From the NCBI RefSeq assembly GCF_000247995.1, contig NZ_BAFE01000094.1, forward strand, positions 186,001 through 250,000: a stretch of DNA of 64,000 nt, read 5' to 3'. The DNA comes from Mobilicoccus pelagius NBRC 104925. Its GTDB lineage: Bacteria > Actinomycetota > Actinomycetes > Actinomycetales > Dermatophilaceae. This document shows, one piece after another, positions 18,503 to 27,615 of the stretch. The translations under genes were made by a program, and so were the position numbers. Every line of letters begins with the position of its first letter. Position 1 is the first letter of the stretch. The notes below the pieces were generated by a model. The model saw only the letters and a program-made list of their open reading frames with translations. It was not told the DNA's origin and made no database searches.

Positions 18503-19564
18503 ATGACCGACCGTCCCCAGCTCTGGCTCCGCCACGAGGTACGTCCCGGAGAGGGGCGCGCCGCGATCTCCCCGCACAGCGCCCGGGTGCTGCGCGAGGC
18601 GGGGTTCCCCATCACCGTCGAGGAGAGCGACCAGCGGTCGTTCCCCCTCCAGGAGTACGTCGACGCGGGCTGCGAGACGGCCCCGACGAACTCGTGGCCG
18701 GAGGCGCCGGAGGACGCGATCGTCGTCGGCCTCAAGGAGCTCCCGGAGGGCGACACCCCTCTGCGCGACCACGTCTACTTCGGCCACGCGTTCAAGCACC
18801 AGCACGGCGCCAAGCAGCTCCTCGAGCGGTTCGTCGCCGGCGGCGGCACCCTCCTCGACCTCGAGTACCTCGTCGACGAGAACGGCCGCCGCGTCGCCGC
18901 GTTCGGCTACTGGGCGGGATACGTCGGCGCGGCGCTCGCCGTCCTCGACCATCGTGGTCGGCTCGAGCCGAGCATGGCCCGTCGCACGAAGGAGGAGCTC
19001 GACGCGCTTCTCCGCGAGGACGCCGAGGGCGACGAGGCGACCGCTCTCGTCATCGGTGCCCTCGGTCGCAGCGGCCGCGGCGCCTGCGACGCTCTCGAGG
19101 TCGCCGGCATCGCGACCACGCGCTGGGACGTCGAGGAGACGAAGAACCTCGACAAGGAGGCCCTGATCGGCCACGACATCCTTGTCAACTGCGTCATGGT
19201 GAGCACCCCCGTGCCGCCGTTCGTCACGGCAGAGGACCTCGACGCCCCGGGCCGTCGTCTCTCGGTGATCTCCGACGTGACGTGCGACGTCACCTCCGAC
19301 TGCAACGTGCTGCCGATCTACGACGACATCACGTCGTGGCCGGAGCCCGTGCGGGTGCTGCGCCCGGCCGACCCCGAGAACGGACACCCCGAGGTGCGGA
19401 TCATCGCGATCGACAACCTCCCCTCGCTGCTGCCCGCGGAGGCCGCCGGCACGTACGCCGAGGACCTCCTCCCGACGCTCCTCACCCTCCCCGACGGTGA
19501 CGTGTGGCAGCGCGCCCGTGCCCGCTTCGAGCAGGCGCTCGCCGACGAGGGCCTCACCCGCTGA
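18503..19564 (+). CDS. Saccharopine dehydrogenase (NAD+, L-lysine-forming; LYS1-like)
   Basis: A 353-residue protein of the fungal LYS1/AlaDH-PNT fold. The N-terminus has the signature WLRHEVRPGEGRAAISPHSA, then VVGLKELPEGDTPLRDHVYFGHAFKHQ with the paired Lys/His catalytic positions (around 78 and 96-99). GALGRSGRGACDAL (about 183-196) is the NAD-binding turn, and ISDVTCDVTSDCNVLPIYD is a conserved C-terminal block. In fungi it catalyses the last step of alpha-aminoadipate lysine synthesis; bacteria normally use the diaminopimelate route, so here lysine breakdown or a related imino-acid reaction is more likely. GAAGGAG at 18489-18495 supports the ATG. No partner aminoadipate genes are nearby. 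Confidence 0.82.
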   Translation: MTDRPQLWLRHEVRPGEGRAAISPHSARVLREAGFPITVEESDQRSFPLQEYVDAGCETAPTNSWPEAPEDAIVVGLKELPEGDTPLRDHVYFGHAFKHQHGAKQLLERFVAGGGTLLDLEYLVDENGRRVAAFGYWAGYVGAALAVLDHRGRLEPSMARRTKEELDALLREDAEGDEATALVIGALGRSGRGACDALEVAGIATTRWDVEETKNLDKEALIGHDILVNCVMVSTPVPPFVTAEDLDAPGRRLSVISDVTCDVTSDCNVLPIYDDITSWPEPVRVLRPADPENGHPEVRIIAIDNLPSLLPAEAAGTYAEDLLPTLLTLPDGDVWQRARARFEQALADEGLTR

Positions 19565-19587
19565 CCCGAGCCGTCCCCGGCCCGCAC

Positions 19588-19634
19588 GCACGACGGCCGC
19601 CGGTCACCTCGTCGGTGACCGGCGGCCGTCGTGC
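19588..19634. terminator. Long bidirectional hairpin terminator
   Basis: A 21-bp perfect stem (19588-19608 with 19614-19634) with a 5-nt loop. It lies between the convergent saccharopine dehydrogenase and flavin monooxygenase genes and is among the longest stems in the window. Confidence 0.75.
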
Positions 19635-19729
19635 GCGGGTGCCGGTGCGCGTGGGGCACGTCCGTCGGATCGAGCCACGTCGCGTCGCCTGACGCCGCGA
19701 GGCGCGTCGCATTGCTCCCGACCGGCGCC

Positions 19730-20770
19730 TCAGTGGCGGGGGAGCCCCCAGGCCTCACCGAGGAGCTCGTAGCTGCGGCGGCGCAGGGCCGGGTCCCACG
19801 TGTACGTCGTGACGATGAGTTCGTCGACGCCGTAGCGCTCGACGATGTCGTCGAGCTGGGCGACGACCTCCTCGGGCGTGCCCACCGCCGAGAACGACGG
19901 GCGACCGTCCGTCCGCTCGGCACGAGGGAGCCGCGGCCCCCCGCGGAGGGACGCGAGCATGTCCTCACCGGGCGGGTCGAGCGGAGCGAGGCGGCCCGTC
20001 TGGATGCGGGTGCGCAGCGCGTCGGCCGTCGTCGCGAGGTGGCGGGCCTCCTCGGTCGTCGGGGCGCAGACGACGTTGACCCCGGCCATCGCGTACGGCG
20101 CGTCGATCTGCGCCGTGTACGCCTCGGTGGTGAACCGGTTGCGGTACACCTCGAGGGCGGACTCGATCGCGTCGGGTGCGAAGTGCGAGGCGAACGAGAA
20201 CGGCAGCCCCAGGGCGGCGGCGACGCTCGCGCCACCGAGGGAGGAGCCGAGCATCCACAGCGGCACCTTCGTGCCCTCTCCGGGGAGCGCCCGCACGCGC
20301 ATGCCGTCACGGCCCGGGTTCTCCCGGTCGCCGAGGAGCGTCGCGAGGTCGGCGACGTCCTGCGCGAAGTCCCGGAGCTCGGCCGACGTGCGCTGCAGCG
20401 CCGCGGCCGTCACCGGGTCGGTGCCCGGCGCGCGGCCGAGGCCGAGGTCGATGCGGTCGCCGTAGAGCGTGGCGAGGGTGCCGTAGTACTCGGCCACCAT
20501 GAGCGGGGCGTGGTTGGGGAGCATGACGCCGCCGGAGCCGACGCGGATCGACTCCGTGTGGCTCGCGACGTGCCCGAGGAGCACGGCGGTGGCCGAACTC
20601 GCGAAGGTGACGCTGCCGTGGTGCTCGGCCATCCAGAACCGCGTGTATCCCGCCTTCTCCACCGTGCGGGCGAGCTCCGTGCTCTCGCGGAGGGCGTCGG
20701 CGGCGGTGGAACCGGCGCTCACCGGCGCGAGGTCGAGGACGGACAGGGGGACACGGCGTGACGAACTCAT
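19730..20770 (-). CDS. LLM-class flavin-dependent monooxygenase (luciferase-like)
   Basis: A 346-residue bacterial-luciferase-like protein of the group-1 (YhbW/MsnO8-like) type: [13 protein letters not shown] at the N-terminus, [47 protein letters not shown] and the C-terminal [14 protein letters not shown]. Such enzymes use reduced flavin (FMNH2 or F420H2) and O2; the substrate is not predictable. The frame is open upstream, but the ATG at 20770 gives the family's usual N-terminus. It is divergent from the DUF6458 gene with a 137-bp gap that holds no obvious site. Confidence 0.88.
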   Translation of the reverse strand: MSSSRRVPLSVLDLAPVSAGSTAADALRESTELARTVEKAGYTRFWMAEHHGSVTFASSATAVLLGHVASHTESIRVGSGGVMLPNHAPLMVAEYYGTLATLYGDRIDLGLGRAPGTDPVTAAALQRTSAELRDFAQDVADLATLLGDRENPGRDGMRVRALPGEGTKVPLWMLGSSLGGASVAAALGLPFSFASHFAPDAIESALEVYRNRFTTEAYTAQIDAPYAMAGVNVVCAPTTEEARHLATTADALRTRIQTGRLAPLDPPGEDMLASLRGGPRLPRAERTDGRPSFSAVGTPEEVVAQLDDIVERYGVDELIVTTYTWDPALRRRSYELLGEAWGLPRH

Positions 20771-20907
20771 GGGGGTGTCAACGTCGATCGGGGGTCTCTT
20801 ATTGCGTCTCCGACGGGGCCGATCCGGTACGGATGGGCCCGTCCTCATCGGGTTCGCCCGATTCCTGCCGATGGACTGGGCGACATCCATTCGTCTGCGG
20901 AGGCACC

Positions 20908-21132
20908 ATGTCCATCGGTTTCGGCATCTTCCTCGTCGCGCTCGGCGCGATCCTGTCGTTCGCGGTGAAGGACGCCATGCCGGGCGTCGACCTCACCATG
21001 ATCGGCTACATCCTCATGGCGGCCGGTCTCGTCACGGCGCTCGTCTCGGCGACGATGATGACCCGTTCCCGCGCGGTCGTCGCCCGTCGAGCGACGACGG
21101 TCGAGGACCCGCACAGCCCCTACGCCGCCTGA
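20908..21132 (+). CDS. DUF6458-like small two-helix membrane protein
   Basis: A 74-residue protein with two membrane spans (about 2-20 and 28-50) joined by [12 protein letters not shown], and a polar C-terminus ending in SPYAA. This matches the small actinobacterial DUF6458 family, whose function is unknown. GCGGAGG lies at the right distance before the ATG at 20908. The gene ends before the shared terminator at 21260. Confidence 0.75.
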   Translation: MSIGFGIFLVALGAILSFAVKDAMPGVDLTMIGYILMAAGLVTALVSATMMTRSRAVVARRATTVEDPHSPYAA

Positions 21133-21259
21133 CCCCCGCCGACACCGCTCGACCCGTCCGTCCGGACCGACCCGCCCGGCCGGGCGGCGTCGGCCGTCCC
21201 CGCCCGCGCGCATCCCTCGCGGGTGGTCACGGACGCGCTCGTGGGATCACCCCACGACG

Positions 21260-21298
21260 ACGCCGCCCCCATCCGAGTGATCTCGGTGGGGGCGGCGT
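21260..21298. terminator. Bidirectional hairpin between DUF6458 and fadE5
   Basis: A 12-bp outer stem (ACGCCGCCCCCA with TGGGGGCGGCGT) continues into CCGAG/CTCGG around a TGAT loop, with one bulged T. It serves two convergent genes. Confidence 0.7.
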
Positions 21299-21338
21299 TC
21301 TCGTCAGTTCCCGCGCGGGGAACCCGGGGTGCGGTCCG

Positions 21339-23216
21339 TCAGAAGGCGGACTCGGGGACCTCCATGAGGGAGTTGTCCGTGAGCTCGCACGCCGTGCGCT
21401 GCCCCTGCAGGAGCGGGAGCTGGGTGCGGGCGAAGAACCGCGCGGCGGCGATCTTGCCGGTGTAGAAGTCGACGTCGCTGCCCGACGCGCCGGCCTCGAG
21501 GGCCTTCTGCGCGACGTCGGCCTGCTTGAGCAGGAGCCACCCGACGAGCACGTCACCGGCCGCCATGAGGAGGCGCGTGGTGTTCTGGCCGACCTTGTAG
21601 AGGTTGGTGATGTCGCCACCCTCCTGACGCGGGTCGGACTTCATGAGCTGGTCGATCATGGAGCCGCCGATGACCGTGATGTCCTCGACCGCCTTGCCGA
21701 GCAGCTCGCGCTCTGCTGCGAGCGGGTCGGACTCGAGGCCCTCGCCGCCCTTGACGGTGGCCATGACCTGCTCGCTCATCCACGTGAGGGCCTTGCCCTT
21801 GTCGCGGACGATCTTGCGGAAGAAGAAGTCCTGGCCCTGGATCGCGGTCGTGCCCTCGTAGAGGGTGTCGATCTTCGCGTCGCGGACGTACTGCTCGACC
21901 GGGTAGTCCTGGAGGAACCCGGACCCGCCGAACGTCTGGAGCGACTCGGTGCCGAGGAGGACCCAGGCGCGCTCGGAGCCGACGCCCTTGACGATGGGCA
22001 GGAGGAGGTCGTTGACGCGGACGGCCATGTCGACGGCCGAGCCCTTCTCGCCCTCCATCGAGCCCGTCTCGAGGTAGTGCTGGTCGACGATGTCCTGCTG
22101 CATGGCCGTGAAGAGCACGAGCGCACGGAGGCCCTCGGCGTACGCCTTCTGCAGCATGAGGGAGCGGCGGACGTCGGGGTGGTGGGTGATCGTCACGCGT
22201 GGGGCGGCCTTGTCGGCCATCTGCGTGAGGTCGGCGCCCTGCACGCGCTCCTTGGCGTACTCGAGCGCGTTGAGGTACCCGGTCGAGAGCGTCGCGATGG
22301 CCTTCGTGCCGACCATCATGCGGGCGTACTCGATGACGCGGAACATCTGGGCGATGCCGTCGTGGACGTCGCCGACGAGCGTGCCGACGGCCGGGTGCTT
22401 CTCGCCGAAGCGCACCTCGCACGTCGTGCTGACCTTGAGGCCCATCTTGTGCTCGACGCCTGTGACGTAGACGCCGTTGCGGTCGCCGAGCTCACCGGTC
22501 TCGGCGTCGACCATGTACTTCGGCACGGCGAAGAGGGAGAGACCCTTGGTGCCCGGGCCTGCGCCCTCGGGGCGGGCGAGGACGAGGTGGATGATGTTCT
22601 CGGACATGTCGTGCTCACCCGAGGTGATGAAGCGCTTGACGCCCTCGATGTGCCACGTGCCGTCGGGCTGCTGCACGGCCTTGGTGCGGCCGGCGCCCAC
22701 GTCGGAGCCCGCGTCGGGCTCGGTGAGCACCATCGTGGCGCCCCACTTCTTCTCGACCATGTGCGCGGCGAGCTTCTTCTGCTCCTCCGTGCCGAGTTCG
22801 TAGAGCACGCGGGCGAAGCCGAAACCGGCCGAGTACATGTAGATCGCGGGGTTCGCACCGAGCACCAGCTCCGCCGCCGCCCAGTTGAGCGACGGCGGGA
22901 CGACCATGCCGCCGAGCTCCGCCGGGACGCTGAGGAGGCCCCAGTCGGCGTCGACGAACGCCTTGTAGGAGCGCTTGAAGGACTCCGGCAGCGTGACGGT
23001 GCCGGCCTCGGGGTCGAACACCGGCGGGTTGCGGTCGGAGTCGATGAGGCTGTCGGCGAGTTCGTTCTCGGCCAGTTCGCCCACGGCGTGGAGGATCTGG
23101 CGGGCTGTGTCGGCGTCGAAGTCCTCGTACGGCCCGGTGCCGAGGACCTCGTCCCGGCCGAGCACCTCGAAGAGGTTGAACTCGAGATCGCGCAGATTGC
23201 TCTTGTAGTGGCCCAC
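21339..23216 (-). CDS. fadE5: Acyl-CoA dehydrogenase, FadE5-like
   Basis: A 625-residue FAD-dependent acyl-CoA dehydrogenase with the long FadE5/AidB-like C-terminal domain. It starts [19 protein letters not shown], nearly the mycobacterial FadE5 N-terminus, and keeps [37 protein letters not shown] (flavin and substrate binding), [15 protein letters not shown] and [14 protein letters not shown], with the catalytic Glu in [12 protein letters not shown]. It catalyses the first step of fatty-acid beta-oxidation with broad chain length in mycobacteria. An extra ~15-residue stretch follows the [10 protein letters not shown] helix ([10 protein letters not shown]). The GTG start at 23216 follows GGGGAAGG. 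Stand-alone transcription unit. Confidence 0.9.
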   Translation of the reverse strand: MGHYKSNLRDLEFNLFEVLGRDEVLGTGPYEDFDADTARQILHAVGELAENELADSLIDSDRNPPVFDPEAGTVTLPESFKRSYKAFVDADWGLLSVPAELGGMVVPPSLNWAAAELVLGANPAIYMYSAGFGFARVLYELGTEEQKKLAAHMVEKKWGATMVLTEPDAGSDVGAGRTKAVQQPDGTWHIEGVKRFITSGEHDMSENIIHLVLARPEGAGPGTKGLSLFAVPKYMVDAETGELGDRNGVYVTGVEHKMGLKVSTTCEVRFGEKHPAVGTLVGDVHDGIAQMFRVIEYARMMVGTKAIATLSTGYLNALEYAKERVQGADLTQMADKAAPRVTITHHPDVRRSLMLQKAYAEGLRALVLFTAMQQDIVDQHYLETGSMEGEKGSAVDMAVRVNDLLLPIVKGVGSERAWVLLGTESLQTFGGSGFLQDYPVEQYVRDAKIDTLYEGTTAIQGQDFFFRKIVRDKGKALTWMSEQVMATVKGGEGLESDPLAAERELLGKAVEDITVIGGSMIDQLMKSDPRQEGGDITNLYKVGQNTTRLLMAAGDVLVGWLLLKQADVAQKALEAGASGSDVDFYTGKIAAARFFARTQLPLLQGQRTACELTDNSLMEVPESAF

Positions 23217-23506
23217 GTCGGCCTTCCCCTCGTGCGGTCGGGTGGAACCCGACTCCGTCGTCGCGTCGCGTGCCGACCTCGCACCGCTGGGTGCGCGACG
23301 CCGGGCACATTACTGATGGGTAATCAGCATGACCCAAGGTGCGCACTCCTGCAAGCGCCCCGACTCATGACCGGGATCGCATCGACGGAGGCCCGTGTCG
23401 CCCCCTCCCCGAGGCGTCGTCGACTCCTCGTCGTCCGAGGCGGCGGGAGGGTCGAGCCGATAGGGTGGAGGTGAGTTGTCGACGACGTGAACACGAGGTG
23501 AACGAC

Positions 23507-25222
23507 ATGGTCGGGGAGTCCAAGGCCGGCAACCGGAAGCGCACGAAGAAGGCCGCGGGGACGAAGGCCGCGGGGACGAAGAAGTCCGCCCGCACGGCGA
23601 AGGACGCGCCCCGCGCGAAGAGCGCACCCGCGAAGACGCGGCCGGAGACCACGTCCGCGGTGGACGAGACGCCCACGACGTCCGCCCCGGAGGTGACGTC
23701 CTCGGGCGCGGCGACGCCGGAGGTCGCAGTCGAGGCCGAGTCGAAGTTCGAGGCCCCGCGCCGGTGGGCGATGCCGCGACTCGACCGCGTCGAGGGAGTC
23801 GCCGAAGTCGACGCCCCGAGGCGGTTCACGCAGACCGCCACCTACCTCGACACCCTCGACCTGGCGCTGCTGCGGGGGCGGCACACGCTCCGGCGCCGGA
23901 CCGGCGGGAGCGACGCCGGGTGGCACCTCAAGACCCCCGGCGACGGCAGCGGTCGCGTCGAGCACCGCCTGCCGCTCGGCCGTTCCGCGGCGCTCGTCCC
24001 CGTCGAGCTGCGGGAGATCGTCGCCGACCTCGTCGGTGACGCCGCGCTCGTGCCCGTCGCGCAGCTGCGCACCCGCCGCACCCGCCGCGCCGTCAAGGAC
24101 GAGGCGGGCACCGTGCTCGTCCTCGTGGAGGACGACACCGTCGAGGCGACGACGTACGTCGACGGCGAACGCGTCCACCGCTGGCGAGAGGTCGAGGTCG
24201 AGATCGTCGACGGCACCCCCGCCGACCTCGAGGCCGTGAGCGCCGCGCTCGTCGCGTCCGGGCTCACGCCGTCGACCCACAAGAGCAAGCTCGGTCGCGC
24301 CCTCGCCGAGCCGCTCGCGCGTCCGCTGCCGGGCAAGGGCGAGGGGCGCACCGCGGGGGCGGTCGTCCTCGACTACCTCTCGACGCAGATCGGTGTGCTC
24401 CAGGGCAGCGAGAACCGGCTCCGTGAGGACGCCAACGACGCGGTCCACAAGGCGCGCGTCGCCACCCGTCGTCTCCGCAGCACGGTGCGCACCTACCGCG
24501 ACGTCCTCGACCGGGTCGAGACCGACCCGCTGCGCGAGGAGGTCAAGTGGCTCACGGGCCTCCTCGGCGAGCCGCGCGACGGCGAGGTGATGCTCCAGCG
24601 CATCTCCGGGCTCCTCGACTCCCTCGAGCCCGACCTCGTCGTCGACGGTGCCGACGTCGCGATGCGGGAGGCGCTCGAGGCCGAGCACGCGAAGGCCCAC
24701 GCAGCGCTCGTCGCCGGGCTCGACTCGCCGCGGTACGAGCGGCTCATGGCCGACCTCACCGACCTCCTCCTCCACCCGCCGTTCCTCCCCGCCGCGTCCG
24801 AGCCGGCGGCGGAGGTCCTGCCCGGACTCGTCGCCAAGGCGTCGGCCAAGGTCGTCAGGCAGGCTAAGAGGGCCGCCGCGATGCCGGAGGGGTCGGAGCG
24901 CGACGAGGCCGTCCACGAGATCCGCAAGCTCGCCAAGGCCGCGCGGTACGCGGCCGAGGCGGCGGGTGCCGCGGCGGGAACCTCCGCGAAGGACGTCGTC
25001 GGGGCGTTCACCGATCTGCAGGAGGCGCTCGGCGACCACCAGGACAGCGTCGTCTCCCGCGGGGTCGTCATGCGGCTCGCCGCGGACGCCCGCAGGAGCG
25101 GTCGCGACACGTTCACCTACGGCGTCCTCGCCGAGCGGGAGTACGCCGTGGCCCGCAGCGTCGAGGAACGCTACGTCCCGCTGCTCGACGAGGCCCGCAA
25201 GGCGGCCGCCGCCCTCGGCTGA
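23507..25222 (+). CDS. CYTH and CHAD domain protein with basic N-terminal tail
   Basis: A 571-residue protein. The first ~70 residues are Lys/Ala/Thr-rich and disordered-looking. The CYTH (triphosphate tunnel) domain spans about 72-265: EAESKFEA carries the ExExK-like entry motif, followed by TATYLDT, LRRRTGG, WHLKTP and EVEVEIVDG. The CHAD helical domain spans about 285-565, with HKARVATRRLRSTVRTY, EVKWLTGLLGEPRDGEV, HEIRKLAKAARYAAEA and LQEALGDHQDSVV. CHAD domains bind inorganic polyphosphate through basic residues and CYTH domains handle triphosphate chains, so a polyphosphate-related role is likely. The ATG at 23507 follows GAGGTG. Confidence 0.88.
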   Translation: MVGESKAGNRKRTKKAAGTKAAGTKKSARTAKDAPRAKSAPAKTRPETTSAVDETPTTSAPEVTSSGAATPEVAVEAESKFEAPRRWAMPRLDRVEGVAEVDAPRRFTQTATYLDTLDLALLRGRHTLRRRTGGSDAGWHLKTPGDGSGRVEHRLPLGRSAALVPVELREIVADLVGDAALVPVAQLRTRRTRRAVKDEAGTVLVLVEDDTVEATTYVDGERVHRWREVEVEIVDGTPADLEAVSAALVASGLTPSTHKSKLGRALAEPLARPLPGKGEGRTAGAVVLDYLSTQIGVLQGSENRLREDANDAVHKARVATRRLRSTVRTYRDVLDRVETDPLREEVKWLTGLLGEPRDGEVMLQRISGLLDSLEPDLVVDGADVAMREALEAEHAKAHAALVAGLDSPRYERLMADLTDLLLHPPFLPAASEPAAEVLPGLVAKASAKVVRQAKRAAAMPEGSERDEAVHEIRKLAKAARYAAEAAGAAAGTSAKDVVGAFTDLQEALGDHQDSVVSRGVVMRLAADARRSGRDTFTYGVLAEREYAVARSVEERYVPLLDEARKAAAALG

Positions 25223-25240
25223 GCGCCCCGGCCGTCGAGT

Positions 25241-25268
25241 GCCCTCATCGCGCGCTCGGGGTGAGGGC
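25241..25268 (+). terminator. Weak hairpin after the CYTH-CHAD gene
   Basis: GCCCTCA (25241-25247) pairs with TGAGGGC (25262-25268) across a 14-nt loop, shortly after the stop at 25222. It is weaker than the other terminators here. Confidence 0.4.
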
Positions 25269-25377
25269 GTTCGTCGTGTCCCGGCGTGAGCGTGGGCGTG
25301 GGCGTGAGCTCGGGTGCGGGCCGCGGTGATGGTGATGACGCCGCGGGTGGAGGTGTCCCCGTCGTCGAGGTCCGGCG

Positions 25378-26085
25378 TCAGGGGCGCCCGGCCTCACCGA
25401 GGTAGGTGAGGATCGCGCGGACCCGACGGTTCTCCTCGCCGGCCTCCAGGCCGAGCTTGGTGAAGATGTTGGCGACGTGCTTGGCCACGGCGGCGCCCGA
25501 AACGACGAGCTCGGCGGCGATCTGGGAGTTCGACAGGCCGCGCGACATGAGTTCGAGCACGTCGCGCTCTCGCGGGGTCAGGTCGCCGAGGCCCGCGGTG
25601 CGGGATCGCATGATCGCCCGCGTCACCTCGGGGTCGATCGTCACGCCGCCGGCGGCGACGACCCGCAGTGAGGCGACGAAGTCCGCGACCTCCGAGACTC
25701 GATCCTTGAGCAGGTAGCCGGTGCCGCTCGCCGACGGCAGCGAGAACAGCTGTTGGGCGTATGCGGGGGCGACGTACTGGCTCACGACCATCACCGCCAC
25801 GTCGTGCTCGTGCTTGAGATCCATGGCGGCGAGCAGGCCGTCGTTCGTCATCGTCGGGGGCATCCGCACGTCGGTGACGACGACGTCCGGCAGCGCGCTC
25901 CGGGCGGCGAGATCCCGCACGCACGAGCGGAGCTCGTCGGCGTCGGCCGCCTGGGCGACGACGTCGAACCCCTGCCGCCCGAGCAGCCCGGCGACGCCCT
26001 CGCGCAGCAGGGCGGAGTCGTCGGCCAGGACGACGGTGGGGGCCGGGGTGTCGGCTGCGGGACCTGCCCAGTTCGCGGTGGTCAC
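25378..26085 (-). CDS. NarL/LuxR-type response regulator
   Basis: A 235-residue two-domain regulator. The receiver domain (about 17-135) has the acidic pair Asp22-Asp23, the phosphoacceptor Asp72 in VVVTDVRMPP, and Lys in YLLKDRV. The C-terminal GerE/LuxR helix-turn-helix (about 165-225) shows LTPRERDVLELMSRGLSNSQIAAELVV. The GTG start at 26085 overlaps the kinase stop by four bases (GTGA), so both are made from one mRNA. The divergent ABC transporter at 26923 is its most likely target; a GGTAG...CTACC palindrome lies in the gap. Confidence 0.9.
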   Translation of the reverse strand: MTTANWAGPAADTPAPTVVLADDSALLREGVAGLLGRQGFDVVAQAADADELRSCVRDLAARSALPDVVVTDVRMPPTMTNDGLLAAMDLKHEHDVAVMVVSQYVAPAYAQQLFSLPSASGTGYLLKDRVSEVADFVASLRVVAAGGVTIDPEVTRAIMRSRTAGLGDLTPRERDVLELMSRGLSNSQIAAELVVSGAAVAKHVANIFTKLGLEAGEENRRVRAILTYLGEAGRP

Positions 26086-26813
26086 GGTGCCCCCACGACG
26101 ACGCCGGGCTCCCCGTGGGCCAGGAGCAGCGGGATGCGGGCGACCACCTGCGTGGGGCCGCCGGGCGGGGCGGCCAGCTCGAGCGATCCGCCGAAGGCCG
26201 CGAGCCGCTCCCGCATGCCCGCCAGGCCGTGACCCTTGACCAGGCGCGCGCCACCGGGCCCCGCGTCGACGACGGAGACCGTGAGCGCGGCGTCGGCCGC
26301 GAGCAGCACCGTCACGGGCGCGCCGGGGGCGTGCTTGGCCGCGTTCGTCAGGGCCTCGGCCGTGAAGAAGTACGCGGCCGCCAGGACCCCCTCGGGCATG
26401 TCGGGCAGCCGGTGCGGGCAGACCACACGCACGTCGGAGGGACTCGCGACCGCCGCGTCGCGCACGGCCGCCTCCAGGCCCAGATCACCGAGGACCTGCG
26501 GGTGGATGCCCCGCACCGTCACGCGCAGCGCGTCCAGCCCGGCCTGCACCGCGCCCTTCGCCTCACCCAGCAGCGCGGCGAGCGCGGGATCGGCCGCCAC
26601 GGCGGGGGACAGCTGCGCCTCGCCCAGCTTCATCGCGGCCGCCACCAGGTACTGCTGCGTCCCGTCGTGCAGATCGCGCTGGATGCGGCGCCGCTCCACC
26701 TCGTACGCGTCGACGATGACCCGCCGCGACGCGGTGAGGGCCTCGACCTCGCGGCGGGCGGTCTGCTCGGCCGACGTCGACTCCGTGGCGCGACGGCGGC
26801 GGAACAGGGGCAT
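26082..26813 (-). CDS. Sensor-less cytoplasmic histidine kinase (HisKA_3 type)
   Basis: A 243-residue kinase made almost only of the catalytic core: a basic start (PLFRRRR), a short helix, HisKA_3 with the phospho-acceptor His49 in QRDLHDGTQQYLV, then HATPase_c with ALTNAAKHAPGAPV (N box), VVDAGPGGARL and KGHGLAGMRERLAAFGGSL. No membrane segment or input domain is present, so the signal must come from a partner, plausibly the FtsX-type transporter encoded divergently. The ATG at 26813 is preceded by TACCGT and exactly 6 nt, predicting a leaderless mRNA. Confidence 0.88.
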   Translation of the reverse strand: MPLFRRRRATESTSAEQTARREVEALTASRRVIVDAYEVERRRIQRDLHDGTQQYLVAAAMKLGEAQLSPAVAADPALAALLGEAKGAVQAGLDALRVTVRGIHPQVLGDLGLEAAVRDAAVASPSDVRVVCPHRLPDMPEGVLAAAYFFTAEALTNAAKHAPGAPVTVLLAADAALTVSVVDAGPGGARLVKGHGLAGMRERLAAFGGSLELAAPPGGPTQVVARIPLLLAHGEPGVVVGAP

Positions 26814-26819
26814 GCCGCC

Positions 26820-26865
26820 ACGGTAGCGACCCGGGGGTGGCGCGCGCGGTAGCGCTGGCACTACC
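26820..26865. promoter_or_regulatory. Divergent control region: leaderless kinase promoter plus palindromic operator
   Basis: On the minus strand, TACCGT (26825-26820) lies 6 nt before the kinase ATG. An 18-bp near-palindrome, GGTAGCGCTGGCACTACC (26848-26865, one mismatch between arms), lies between the two divergent genes, and its GGTAGCG half also occurs at 26822-26828, overlapping the -10 box. This is the layout expected for an autoregulating LuxR-type response regulator. Confidence 0.5.
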
Positions 26866-26922
26866 CCGGAACGGGTGCGCGCACCATGGTCCTGCGACCC
26901 GCCCGCCGATGGAATGGACGAC

Positions 26923-27615
26923 ATGAACACATGCCTTGCGACCCACGACATCACCAAGCGGTTCGGCGACGTGCCCGCCCTCGCGGGGGTGAGCCTGACG
27001 ATCGACGCGGGGGAGTCCGTCGCCGTGATGGGCCCCTCCGGCTCCGGCAAGTCCACCCTGCTGCACTGCCTGTCGGGAGTGCTCGTGCCCGACGCGGGCC
27101 GCGTCACGTTCGGCGGCGTCGACCTGTCGGGCCTGAAGGACCGGGACCGTTCCCACCTGCGGCTGCGTCAGTTCGGGTTCGTGTTCCAGGACGGTCAGCT
27201 GCTGCCCGAGCTCCCCGCCCGCGAGAACGTCGCCCTGCCGCTCATGCTCACGGGTACGTCGCGTGGGAGGGCACTCAAGGCCGCCGACGAGCGCCTGGGG
27301 CAGCTCGGGCTCGGGGACATGCGGCACCGCCGTCCCGGCGACATGTCGGGCGGGCAGGCGCAGCGCGTGGCGATCGCGCGGGCCCTGGCGGGGCAGCCGG
27401 CCGTGATCTTCGCCGACGAGCCCTCGGGCGCGCTCGACCAGGCCACGGGCCACGAGATGATGCAGCTCCTCACCACGTCGGCGCGCATGGCCGATGCCGC
27501 GCTCGTCCTCGTCACCCACGACGCCGACGTCGCCGCCTGGTGTTCCCGCCTCGTCGAGATCCGCGACGGGCTCGTGCACTCCGACCGGCTCCTCGACGCG
27601 CAGGCCGCCCGATGA
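26923..27615 (+). CDS. ABC transporter ATP-binding protein (MacB/LolD-like)
   Basis: A 230-residue ATPase that pairs with the downstream FtsX-type permease. Walker A GPSGSGKST (about 38-46), Q-loop VFQDGQLLPELPARENVALPL, ABC signature MSGGQAQRVAIARAL, Walker B VIFADEPSGALD, and the switch His in LVTHDADVA are all intact. The ATG at 26923 was preferred; an in-frame ATG at 26914 gives three more residues, and neither has a strong ribosome-binding site. The stop overlaps the permease ATG by four bases. Its layout next to a two-component system resembles antimicrobial-peptide or envelope-stress transporters. Confidence 0.88.
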   Translation: MNTCLATHDITKRFGDVPALAGVSLTIDAGESVAVMGPSGSGKSTLLHCLSGVLVPDAGRVTFGGVDLSGLKDRDRSHLRLRQFGFVFQDGQLLPELPARENVALPLMLTGTSRGRALKAADERLGQLGLGDMRHRRPGDMSGGQAQRVAIARALAGQPAVIFADEPSGALDQATGHEMMQLLTTSARMADAALVLVTHDADVAAWCSRLVEIRDGLVHSDRLLDAQAAR

